Below, one piece after another: positions 8,016-15,090 of a stretch of 63,314 nt of DNA. The DNA is from Propionibacteriaceae bacterium P6A17. GTDB lineage: Bacteria > Actinomycetota > Actinomycetes > Propionibacteriales > Propionibacteriaceae. The notes beneath the pieces are model-generated. The model saw only the letters and a list, made by a program, of their open reading frames with translations, did not search any database and had not been told where the DNA came from. The DNA is taken from contig JHVD01000016.1 in the NCBI GenBank assembly GCA_000619965.1, forward strand, positions 1 to 63,314, in the 5' to 3' direction. The translations under genes and the position numbers were made by a program. How positions within the stretch are numbered: position 1 is the stretch's first letter; every line of letters begins with the position of its first letter.

Positions 8016-8668
8016 GCGACGGCTCCCGCGCGCTGGACGATCCCCGCCCACGGCATGGTTGCGCGGCCGATGCCGAGGATCAGCAGGTCGAGTGCGACGG
8101 CGAGCAGCACCGTCGCGACGATACCCACCGCGATCTCCAGCAGGAAGCCGCGCGCGTACCCCTCGGTGAACAGCGTGCCGAGCGACTGCACTCCGATGAG
8201 CGCCCCCACCGAGACGAGTGAGAGCGTCGAGGCGCTCACGACGCGCAGCCCTGCGAGGATCGCCGGGCCTGCCTGGGGCAGCTCGACGGCGACGAAGCGC
8301 TGCCAGCGGCCGTGCCCCTGCGCAGTGGCGGAGAGCAGGACGTCGGGTTCGATGGCGGCGAAGGCCTCGCTGGCCGTCCTCACCATGAGCGCCATCGCGT
8401 AGAGGGTGAGCGCGACGAGCACGTTCAGAGGGTCGAGGATGCCGGTGCCGAGCACCCCGGGCAGCACGACGAACAGCGCCAGCGACGGGATGGCGTACAG
8501 GACGCTCGAGGTGCCGAGGAGCAGCCGTCGGGCAGCGGGGGCGCGCAGCGTGAGGCGGGCGAGCGGGACTGCCAGGAGCAGGCTGAGCACGATGCTCGGC
8601 AACGCCAGCAGTAGGTGCTGCGCCGTCAGCCCGACGATCAGGTCGCGGTTGGTCCACACCCAGGTCAC
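8012..8668 (-). CDS. Osmoprotectant ABC transporter permease, 218 aa
   Basis: This is the second permease half of the OpuC-type transporter. It has about five to six membrane segments (ALPSIVLSLLLAVPLARL, VLYAIPSLALFVVLPGVLG and others) and the EAA-like loop LSATAQGHGRWQRFVAVELPQAGPAILAGL. The GTG start at 8668 overlaps the ATPase stop by four bases (GTGA), and its own stop overlaps the next permease start. It forms a heterodimeric channel with that gene product. Confidence 0.93.
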   Translation of the reverse strand: MTWVWTNRDLIVGLTAQHLLLALPSIVLSLLLAVPLARLTLRAPAARRLLLGTSSVLYAIPSLALFVVLPGVLGTGILDPLNVLVALTLYAMALMVRTASEAFAAIEPDVLLSATAQGHGRWQRFVAVELPQAGPAILAGLRVVSASTLSLVSVGALIGVQSLGTLFTEGYARGFLLEIAVGIVATVLLAVALDLLILGIGRATMPWAGIVQRAGAVA

Positions 8669-9474
8669 TGCTCGACCAGCCGTCCGGTGATCGCGCCGGC
8701 CGCGTCGACGACGGTGGGGACGCCGTCGCGATGCTCGACGTGCAGCCGCCGACGTGTCCCGCCGACGAATTCGCGGACGAAGTCGTTGACCGGCTCGAGC
8801 AGGATGTCGGCCCCCGCGCCGCGCTGCTCCACCCGGGCCCCCTCGCCGAGCACGAGCACCTCGTCGCCCAGCAACACGGCCTCGTCGACGTCGTGCGTGA
8901 CGAAGATGATCGTCTTCGCCAACTCCGACTGGATGCGCAGCAGCTCCTGCTGAAGCTCCTGGCGCACGACCGGGTCGACGGCGCCGAACGGCTCGTCCAT
9001 GAGCAGGATGTTGGGGTCGGCCGCCAGCGCCCGCGCCACGCCGACGCGCTGCTGCTGCCCGCCCGAGAGCTGCGACGGGTAGCGTCGCGCCATGCTGGCG
9101 GGCAGGCCGACGAGCTCCATCAGCTCGAGAGCCCGTCGGCGCTCGTCGGGGCCGCGACGGCCACGAAGGCGCGGCACGGTGGCGACGTTGTCGACGATGG
9201 TGCGGTGCGGCAGCAGTCCGGCGTGTTGCATCACGTAGCCGATGCGCCGACGCAACGCGACGGGCTCGAGGCTCGCGACGTCCTCGCCGTCGATGAGCAC
9301 GCGGCCCGCCGTCGGGTCGACCATGCGGTTGACCATTCTGAGCAGCGTCGTCTTGCCGCAGCCCGACGACCCCAGCAGCACCGTGCAGGAGTGGCTCGGG
9401 ACAGTGAGGCTGAAGTCGTCGACGGCGAGGGTGCCGTCGTCGTAGTGCTTGCTGACGTGGTCGAACTCGATCAT
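8665..9474 (-). CDS. Osmoprotectant ABC transporter ATP-binding protein, 269 aa
   Basis: This is the ATPase that powers the importer. It has a Walker A motif GSSGCGKTT (35-43), signature LSGGQQQRVG near 134, Walker B NILLMDEPFGAVDP and the H-loop FVTHDVDEA. The C-terminus is short, without the paired CBS domains that sense ionic strength in OpuA/OpuCA. Osmotic gating through CBS is therefore not evident. It starts at ATG 9474, overlapping the PadR stop by four bases. Confidence 0.94.
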   Translation of the reverse strand: MIEFDHVSKHYDDGTLAVDDFSLTVPSHSCTVLLGSSGCGKTTLLRMVNRMVDPTAGRVLIDGEDVASLEPVALRRRIGYVMQHAGLLPHRTIVDNVATVPRLRGRRGPDERRRALELMELVGLPASMARRYPSQLSGGQQQRVGVARALAADPNILLMDEPFGAVDPVVRQELQQELLRIQSELAKTIIFVTHDVDEAVLLGDEVLVLGEGARVEQRGAGADILLEPVNDFVREFVGGTRRRLHVEHRDGVPTVVDAAGAITGRLVEQ

Positions 9475-9989
9475 GCGGTGGCCTCCAAGGTCTCCTCGAG
9501 CCACTGTCGCTCGGCCCGGCTGGCGGCGGCGGCGATGGTGAGCATGCCGCGCCGGAAGGGATCGGTGATCTCGTTGCGGCGCAGCGGGCGCCCTTGCTCG
9601 TAGAAGAAGCTGGCGGGCTGGTCGAGGAACGCGTGGCGGCGACGCAGGACCTCGCGGGCCTCGTCGATGGGCAGCAGGTGCAGGAATGCGAGCAGGACGA
9701 GGAAGCGCGGGAGGCTGGTCACGTCGACGCCGTGCGCGTCCCTGAGGAGCACATGCAGGCGCTCGCGGCCCGCGTCGGTGATGGCCAGCGTCATGCGCTT
9801 CGCGCCCGTGCGGCCGGTGCCGAGCTCCTTGGTGACGTATCCGTGCCGGACGCAGACGTCGATCGCGGGGTAGAGACTGCCTTCGCTGACCGGCTTGGCG
9901 TAGCCGTGGAGCTCGTTGATTCGGCGGCGGAGGTCGTAACCGCTGGAGGGCGCGTCGGCCAGGAACCCCAGGATCATCAGTTGCAGCAT
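9471..9989 (-). CDS. PadR-family transcriptional regulator, 172 aa
   Basis: This winged-helix repressor has an N-terminal PadR domain (LMILGFLADAPSSGYDLRRR, SEGSLYPAIDVCVRHGYVTK) and a C-terminal helical dimerisation region (Vir/PadR_C-like). It is the first gene of the operon and is coupled by ATGA overlap to the ABC ATPase, so it probably regulates itself and the osmoprotectant transporter. A near-perfect palindrome lies eight bases upstream of its start (9997-10019). The inducing signal is unknown; PadR proteins often bind small aromatic or drug-like ligands. Confidence 0.92.
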   Translation of the reverse strand: MLQLMILGFLADAPSSGYDLRRRINELHGYAKPVSEGSLYPAIDVCVRHGYVTKELGTGRTGAKRMTLAITDAGRERLHVLLRDAHGVDVTSLPRFLVLLAFLHLLPIDEAREVLRRRHAFLDQPASFFYEQGRPLRRNEITDPFRRGMLTIAAAASRAERQWLEETLEATA

Positions 9990-9996
9990 GCCGCCA

Positions 9997-10019
9997 CCAT
10001 ACGTCGAATCGAGGTATGG
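9997..10019. promoter_or_regulatory. Putative PadR operator, 23-bp palindrome
   Basis: The site reads CCATAC-n-TCGA-n-TCGA-n-GTATGG, symmetric at every position except the seventh, the centre and the seventeenth. It sits directly upstream of the padR start codon, where bound protein would block initiation. It is the only such palindrome seen at this locus. Confidence 0.75.
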
Positions 10020-10189
10020 GCCAAGGGTCGGTGTCGGGCCGACGACGTCCGCCCGGCTCCGCGTCGGGGACGCTCGTGGGCGCGGGTTGCTAGACTCCCG
10101 GGCAATCACCACACCTCCCCGGGCCGTCCGACCCCACATCGGTGCGCCGGCCGCGGGGTCCCATCCGGCCACGAAGGAGCGGCACACGC

Positions 10190-10600
10190 ATGAAGAGCAC
10201 CCTGGCCCCCGGCATCACCCACACCTTCCGCTACGAGGTGCCCGTCGAGCGCACCGTGCCCCACCTGCTGCCCGAGTCGCCGGAGTTCGTCGCCATGCCG
10301 GAGGTCCTTGCCACGGGCTACATGGTGGGCATCATCGAGTGGGCGTGCATTCAGGCGCTGGCCCCGCACCTCGACGAGGGGGAGATCTCCCTCGGCACGC
10401 ACGTCAACCTGTCCCACGTCGCGCCGACGGCGCCCGGCTCGACCGTCACGATCGACGTGCGTGTCGAATCCGTGGACGGGCGCGCGGTCACGTTTGCCGT
10501 CGACGCGCGAGACGAATATGCGACGATCAGCACCGGCCGTCATGGCCGGGGAGTGGTCAACAGGGACCGTTTCGTCGGAAGGCTGGCAGCCCGCGCCTGA
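10190..10600 (+). CDS. FlK-like hotdog thioesterase, 136 aa
   Basis: This hotdog-fold acyl-CoA thioesterase resembles fluoroacetyl-CoA thioesterase FlK of Streptomyces cattleya along nearly its whole length. The catalytic residues known from FlK, Thr42, Glu50 and His76, fall at exactly the same positions here (ATGYMVGIIEWA, GTHVNLSHVAPT). Position 36, a lid phenylalanine in FlK as I recall it, is methionine here, so fluoroacetyl-CoA selectivity is uncertain. ATG 10190 follows GAAGGAGC. A -10-like TAGACT lies near 10091. It is a single gene. A general role in hydrolysing small acyl-CoAs is the safer inference. Confidence 0.85.
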   Translation: MKSTLAPGITHTFRYEVPVERTVPHLLPESPEFVAMPEVLATGYMVGIIEWACIQALAPHLDEGEISLGTHVNLSHVAPTAPGSTVTIDVRVESVDGRAVTFAVDARDEYATISTGRHGRGVVNRDRFVGRLAARA

Positions 10601-10644
10601 CCGGCGGCGCCGCGAAGGGGCCAGATGAGCCCTGCCACCTCGCC

Positions 10645-10665
10645 CTGCCGCCTCGAGCGCGGCAG
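10645..10665. terminator. Weak hairpin between convergent genes
   Basis: CTGCCGC/GCGGCAG form a 7-bp stem with a 7-base loop, 45 bases after the thioesterase stop. It is a possible terminator for that gene. Confidence 0.4.
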
Positions 10666-10776
10666 AGCGACGTCGCGACCGGGATCTGGTCAGGCGCGAA
10701 GCCAAAGTTGCCACTTGGAGCCAGGGCGCGGCGGCGGTCTCAGGGAGCACCGCGCGCGGCGGACGGGGCCGCCTGC

Positions 10777-11526
10777 TCACCATAGGCCCGGAATGAGTGC
10801 CCGCCGCTGCTTCGGGTAGTCGGGGAACTTCTCGTGGTACCAGCGCTGGTTGGAGCGCGCTCGGGGGACGAGGTTGGCGCACGTCCAGACGAAGAATGTC
10901 AGCCCGGCGAGGCTCCACGTGAGGATGGCGAAGCCGGCCCACTCGATGATCTCGCCGAGCAGGTTGGGGCTCGTCACCCAGCGGAACGCCCCGTCACGAG
11001 GGATCTTGTAGCCCGTCTCGCCGGGCGCGCGGAGACGCAGGAGGACGCCGTCGCTGTGCCAGTTGAGGGCCATGCCGGCGGCGAACACGCAAAGACCGAC
11101 GACGAACCTCGGGTCCGCGAACCACGCGTCGGGGCGGTTCAGGCGCATCAAGTCCGCGCCGAGGAAGGCCCCGTTGACGGTGTTGAATCCGATGGACAGC
11201 AGCATGACCGTCAACGGCATCGTCTTGCCGCGCGTGCGGGTGCGCCACGGGTAGACGAACGCGCGGTTGACGTAGTGGAGCGTGAGCAGCCCGCCCATGA
11301 CCCACGTCGGCCCCGACGGCGTCACACCGGCCGCCGCGCTGGTGGCGTAGAACGCGATCAACACCACCGACTCCATCACGCACCACGCGAGCCTGTTCGG
11401 GATGCCCGGACCCCAACCGGATCGCGCGCGCCGGCCGTACGGTGCGTCGACGAACCACAGCGCGACCAGCGCGACGAGCGCCAGACCGAGCCAAGCGAAC
11501 ATCAGGGTCGACAACGGCAGTCCCAC
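10777..11526 (-). CDS. Steroid 5-alpha-reductase-like (DUF1295-type) membrane protein, 249 aa
   Basis: This is an integral membrane protein with about six segments. Its C-terminus carries the 3-oxo-5-alpha-steroid 4-dehydrogenase signature: HSDGVLLRLRAPGETGYKIP near 168-187, then GAFRWVTSPNLLGEIIEWAGFAI and NQRWYHEKFPDYPKQRRALIPG. Family members reduce double bonds of steroids or other lipids with NADPH or act as isoprenylcysteine-methyltransferase-like enzymes. The natural substrate here is unknown. The start was set at GTG 11526 because a -10 box TACGAT ends exactly six bases upstream; ATG eight codons in is an alternative. Confidence 0.88.
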   Translation of the reverse strand: MGLPLSTLMFAWLGLALVALVALWFVDAPYGRRARSGWGPGIPNRLAWCVMESVVLIAFYATSAAAGVTPSGPTWVMGGLLTLHYVNRAFVYPWRTRTRGKTMPLTVMLLSIGFNTVNGAFLGADLMRLNRPDAWFADPRFVVGLCVFAAGMALNWHSDGVLLRLRAPGETGYKIPRDGAFRWVTSPNLLGEIIEWAGFAILTWSLAGLTFFVWTCANLVPRARSNQRWYHEKFPDYPKQRRALIPGLW

Positions 11527-11532
11527 ACGTCG

Positions 11533-11538
11533 ATCGTA
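11533..11538 (-). promoter_or_regulatory. -10 box TACGAT, leaderless start at 11526
   Basis: On the minus strand TACGAT is followed by six bases and then the GTG start. This supports that start choice. Confidence 0.5.
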
Positions 11539-11620
11539 GGACGTGCCCCACGCCTCCCGCGTTCGGGCGTGGGTAGGCTGAACGCGTACCGGGGGCCGTC
11601 TCCCGGGGGAAGGGACATTC

Positions 11621-12481
11621 GTGCTGCGCGGCGACGAGGCGGTGCCGGACCTCTCCGGCGAGACGTGGCTCATCACGGGCGCCACCCGTGGGCTGGGCCT
11701 CGCGACGGCGACCCTCGCCGCACGAAGGGGCGCGCGACTGGTGCTGGCGGTGCGCGACGTCGCTCGAGGCGCCGAAGTGGCCCGTGGGCTCGGCGGGGCC
11801 GACGTGGTGCGGCTGGATCTGGCCTCGCTGCGGTCGGTGCGCGAAGCGGCCGGGCAGGTGGGCGAGGTGGACGTCATCGTCAACAACGCCGGCGGATCGC
11901 CCGTGACGAGGACCGAAACCGAAGACGGCTTCGAGTGGCACCTGGGAGTCAACGCTCTCGCGCCGCTGCTGTTCACCAATCTGCTGCTCGACCGGGTGCG
12001 CAGGAGGGTGGTCGTCGTCGCGTCCCTGGCGCACCGGTTCGGGCCGTTCGATTTCGATGACCCCCACTTCCGGCACCGCCGCTACCGTCGCTCGACGGCG
12101 TACGGCCAGTCGAAGTTGGCCGACCTGCTGTGGGCCGCAGAGTTGGCGCGACGACTCGAGGCGCGGGGGAGCACCGTCGACGTGCAGTGCTCGCACCCGG
12201 GCTGGTCGTTCACGCGCGTCGGCAACCCGATGCGGACGCGGCTGGGTTCGGCGCTGCTGACGCCGGTGGCGAGCAAGCTGGCGAATCCCGTCGAACAGGG
12301 TGCGCTGACAACGCTTTTCGCCGCGACGCAGGAGCTGCCGTCGTGCTCCCTCATCGGGCCCGACGGCCCCCTCCAGCTCCGCGGGCGGCCGACGATCGTC
12401 GGGCGGTCCCGCGACGCTGCCGATCCGGCGATCGCACGTCGCTTCTGGGACTTCGCCATCGGTGAGACCGGGCGAGTCTGA
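11621..12481 (+). CDS. Short-chain dehydrogenase/reductase, 286 aa
   Basis: This NAD(P)-dependent oxidoreductase has a Rossmann fold. The cofactor loop is TGATRGLGLA (Gly20, 24, 26), followed by VNNAGG near 88-92, catalytic Ser135 (VVVASLAH) and Tyr161/Lys165 (STAYGQSKLA). It resembles the retinol-dehydrogenase/WW-domain-oxidoreductase-like group that has an HPGW segment after the active site. GTG 11621 is preceded by GGGGAAGGGAC. It is divergent from the reductase-like membrane protein, and the 94-base gap carries both promoters (TAGGCT at about 11574 for this gene). Substrate unknown. Confidence 0.93.
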   Translation: MLRGDEAVPDLSGETWLITGATRGLGLATATLAARRGARLVLAVRDVARGAEVARGLGGADVVRLDLASLRSVREAAGQVGEVDVIVNNAGGSPVTRTETEDGFEWHLGVNALAPLLFTNLLLDRVRRRVVVVASLAHRFGPFDFDDPHFRHRRYRRSTAYGQSKLADLLWAAELARRLEARGSTVDVQCSHPGWSFTRVGNPMRTRLGSALLTPVASKLANPVEQGALTTLFAATQELPSCSLIGPDGPLQLRGRPTIVGRSRDAADPAIARRFWDFAIGETGRV

Positions 12482-12649
12482 CGCTGGCTGCGCCCCCGGC
12501 ACTCGGTTGCGTGGCGGGTTTCGAGGGGAGTGGCTCGGTTGCGCCGCGGGAGGGGGCCGGTGCGCGGGGACGCGAGGGGCGCCGTCGGGGGCGGTGGTGC
12601 CGACCCCGCGGTTGGGCGAGGGACGTCGTCGGGGGGCCGCTCCGCCAAG

Positions 12650-12689
12650 GTGTGTGGAAGTGGTTGGTCAACCCACCACTTCCACACAC
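12650..12689. repeat. 15-bp perfect inverted repeat in convergent gap
   Basis: GTGTGTGGAAGTGGT (12650-12664) pairs perfectly with 12675-12689 around a 10-base loop that can itself form GGTT/AACC. The 287-base gap 12482-12768 holds nothing else that I can name. The repeat separates an SDR gene and an exonuclease gene that converge. It could be a bidirectional terminator or a dispersed palindromic repeat. Confidence 0.7.
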
Positions 12690-12768
12690 TCAACGCCCGC
12701 ACGTCGACAGGGGGTGACGCGGCTGCGCCGCCGGCTGGGCGCGGGGGCACCCGAGCGGGTTGCCGGGC

Positions 12769-13440
12769 TCAGCGTTCGACAGGCCACTCGAGGCGTTGCA
12801 GGACGTCGTCGGCCTCGGCTCGGTTGCCCTTGCTGGCAAGCCACTTCGCAAACGACTCCCGCTGCGCGCGATACCACTGCGCCTGCCGCGCGTTGGCCTG
12901 GTCCGGCGGGGGCAGCATCCTCGCCAGCTTCCGCGCCAACGCCGTCGCCGCGGCCGCATCCGCCTGGGCGCCGTGTGCGTCGTCGTCGGAGAGCTTCACG
13001 CCGTAGTGCGCCGCGACGTCGACGAGCTGACGCTTGCCCCGTCGGAAGCGGTCGACGGCCTTGTCGACGACGTACGCATCGACGATCGTCCCCCGGATCT
13101 CCAGCGCTCCGAGCCCATGGCGTGCGCATTCGCGATCCAGCAGCGTGAAGTCGTAGCTGGCGTTGAACGCGCACACGGCCTCGCCTGCCGCCCACGCGTC
13201 GTAGAGGGCTTGCCTGATCTCCGCCACGCCCGTCGCGTGGTCCATGCCGTGCGCGAGTGCCTCGTCGGTGGAGATGCCGTGCACGTCGACGGCGCCCTGC
13301 GGGATCGGGGCGGTGGGGCGCAGTAGCCAGACCCGCGCACCGACGCAGGCGCTGACGATCTCCGCGGTCGTCGGATCGGGGCCGCTCGTCTCGGTGTCGA
13401 ATCCGACGAAGCCCACACGCTCCCAGCTCACCTGCACCAT
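12769..13440 (-). CDS. DEDDh 3'-5' exonuclease (DnaQ-like), 223 aa
   Basis: This RNase T/DnaQ-superfamily nuclease removes nucleotides from 3' ends. The metal-binding acidic residues are visible: FDTETSG (Asp15, Glu17), the ExoII-type FNASYDFTLLDREC, and the ExoIII motif DDDAHGAQADAAAA with its histidine and aspartate. The region after about residue 180 is an alpha-helical tail (QANARQAQWYRAQRESFAKW) typical of actinobacterial stand-alone members, which may serve in DNA repair or polymerase proofreading. It is a single gene, convergent with the SDR. Confidence 0.93.
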   Translation of the reverse strand: MVQVSWERVGFVGFDTETSGPDPTTAEIVSACVGARVWLLRPTAPIPQGAVDVHGISTDEALAHGMDHATGVAEIRQALYDAWAAGEAVCAFNASYDFTLLDRECARHGLGALEIRGTIVDAYVVDKAVDRFRRGKRQLVDVAAHYGVKLSDDDAHGAQADAAAATALARKLARMLPPPDQANARQAQWYRAQRESFAKWLASKGNRAEADDVLQRLEWPVER

Positions 13441-13516
13441 CCTCGCTCGACCCGACGAGTTGCCGGGCGTACTCCGTGACCCAGACTACGTCGCGACGCC
13501 CTCCCCGGGGCCGACG

Positions 13517-13792
13517 TCACAGCCGCATCCTGGGATTCGACGAGCGCCCCTCGCCGTCGATGCGGGAGCGTGAGGTCTTGCGAATGTGCGTGGCGTACGT
13601 GTCGTAGCGCTGCTGGTCCGACAGCTCCACCCGGGTGGTCCGCTCGAACTGGTAGGACTTGTCGGTGTTTCGGTACTTCATGTAGACCGAGCTGAAGAAG
13701 AACACCGCTGAGATCGGCCCGAGAAACAGCAGCAGGATGCGCACTTCGAAATCGGATTCCAGCAGCACCACCAGTGACTCCAACACCCGCAT
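13517..13792 (-). CDS. Small membrane protein downstream of the zinc-ribbon/SPFH genes, 91 aa
   Basis: The start at ATG 13792 (MRVLESLVVLLESDFEV) has GGAGGTG one to two bases upstream and overlaps the zinc-ribbon gene stop by one base (TGATG). Residues about 17-40 form a single membrane segment (VRILLLFLGPISAVFFFSSVYM), followed by a basic, polar cytoplasmic tail (KYRNTDKSYQFERTTRVEL). I do not recognise the family. Its coupling implies that it works with the two upstream products, perhaps as a membrane anchor. Confidence 0.75.
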   Translation of the reverse strand: MRVLESLVVLLESDFEVRILLLFLGPISAVFFFSSVYMKYRNTDKSYQFERTTRVELSDQQRYDTYATHIRKTSRSRIDGEGRSSNPRMRL

Positions 13793-15075
13793 CACCTCCA
13801 CAACAGGAACAGAGCGACGCCGACGACCGACGCCACGACGAACACCAGTGCGGTCATGAGCGACAGCCGCAGCATGTTCAACGGGATAGACCCCATCACT
13901 TTCCCGTTTTGCCCGTTGACGGCGACGAAGTGCTTCAGCCCCTTGTCCGCCTGGTAATACGAGTACAGCCAGATGGGCAGGTAAACCGTCACCCAGCGCG
14001 AGCCCCGAATGTCGACGCGTTCGGAATCCCAGCGCACGCCACGGTCGTAGTCCTGGACCATGTCGTCCGCCTTCGACCGGGCGATGCTGAGCAGCCGGTC
14101 CTCGACGACGGCGTCCATCGCCTCGACGTTGACGTCGCGGCGCTCACTGGTGAAGCCCCGCAGATAGTTGGGGTTGTAGTGCACCGCACGCTTCACGTCG
14201 AAGGGAAGGATGGCGTTGATGATGTTGTTCGTCTGCGCCGGGTCGTCCAAGTTGGCGTGCTCCGAACTGGACTCGAGCAGCAGATCATCGACGCTCATCA
14301 GGAACTTCCGGCCCAGCCGGTACACATCCGCGGCGTAGTAGCGGGTCTTGTTGTCCTTCGACCCCTCGAGCCACGTGGCCGTCTGGATTTCGCCCTCACC
14401 CTGCACCTCCGCCTCGGCGTGACCGTCGAACACGAAGTACGGCAGATACACGCCGACGACGTTCTCCGGCGCGAACTCCGCCTTGAACTTCGGATGCGCG
14501 TAGAACGAGCGGTCCTTCGCGAACGCCCTGATCGTCTCGACGGCGTCCTCCCGCCTGATCGTGGGTGGGATCACGCCGTCGGGGACGGCCCCGTTCGGGA
14601 TGCGACCGTCGGCGGACAGGTAGTTGCGGCACCAGTGGCAGCGCGTCTGGACCGCGTCGTCGACGGACAGCACGACCTCGGCGCCGCACGCCCGACACTT
14701 GAGTGTGACGGTGGTCTCGTCGACGAGGCGCTGCGCCGACGTCGTGATGGTGCGGCCCCGGAGCTTGTCGATGTCGCGCGTCAGGTCGACCTCGGCCTCC
14801 AGCAGCGGCTCATTCCACTGCGCACGGCAGCTCGCGCAGATGAGCGCGCCCTGCTCGATGCCGTAGCGGATGTCGCTGGAGCCACAACGGGCACAACGCA
14901 CGAGGTTGCCCGGCGCCTCTCCCGCACGGAGACGCAACACCTGTGCCGCCTCGGCGGGGTCTTGCGACCCCACCGTCGACGGGTTCGGGGCCGCGGGCGG
15001 CATCGGCGTCTGACCGGGCTGCGGACCGCCGGCGCCGGGGGGCATCATGCCCCGGCCGGGCACGTCGGTGCTCAT
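13792..15075 (-). CDS. Zinc-ribbon membrane protein (YdjG-like), 427 aa
   Basis: A Pro/Gly-rich N-terminus (1-45) is followed by two zinc ribbons, CARCGSSD...CASCRAQW (about 61-85) and CRACGAEV...CHWCRNYL (about 127-152). A long domain without recognised catalytic residues follows, then a single C-terminal membrane segment (LMTALVFVVASVVGVALFLLW). This matches the TFIIB-type zinc-ribbon proteins exemplified by Bacillus subtilis YdjG, which recruits an SPFH protein and PspA to stressed membranes. GGAGGG precedes ATG 15075. It lies 15 bases downstream of the SPFH gene and overlaps the next small membrane-protein gene. The YdjG comparison is family knowledge; the membrane-stress role here is inferred. 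Confidence 0.85.
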   Translation of the reverse strand: MSTDVPGRGMMPPGAGGPQPGQTPMPPAAPNPSTVGSQDPAEAAQVLRLRAGEAPGNLVRCARCGSSDIRYGIEQGALICASCRAQWNEPLLEAEVDLTRDIDKLRGRTITTSAQRLVDETTVTLKCRACGAEVVLSVDDAVQTRCHWCRNYLSADGRIPNGAVPDGVIPPTIRREDAVETIRAFAKDRSFYAHPKFKAEFAPENVVGVYLPYFVFDGHAEAEVQGEGEIQTATWLEGSKDNKTRYYAADVYRLGRKFLMSVDDLLLESSSEHANLDDPAQTNNIINAILPFDVKRAVHYNPNYLRGFTSERRDVNVEAMDAVVEDRLLSIARSKADDMVQDYDRGVRWDSERVDIRGSRWVTVYLPIWLYSYYQADKGLKHFVAVNGQNGKVMGSIPLNMLRLSLMTALVFVVASVVGVALFLLWR

Positions 15076-15090
15076 GATCGCCCTCCGATC

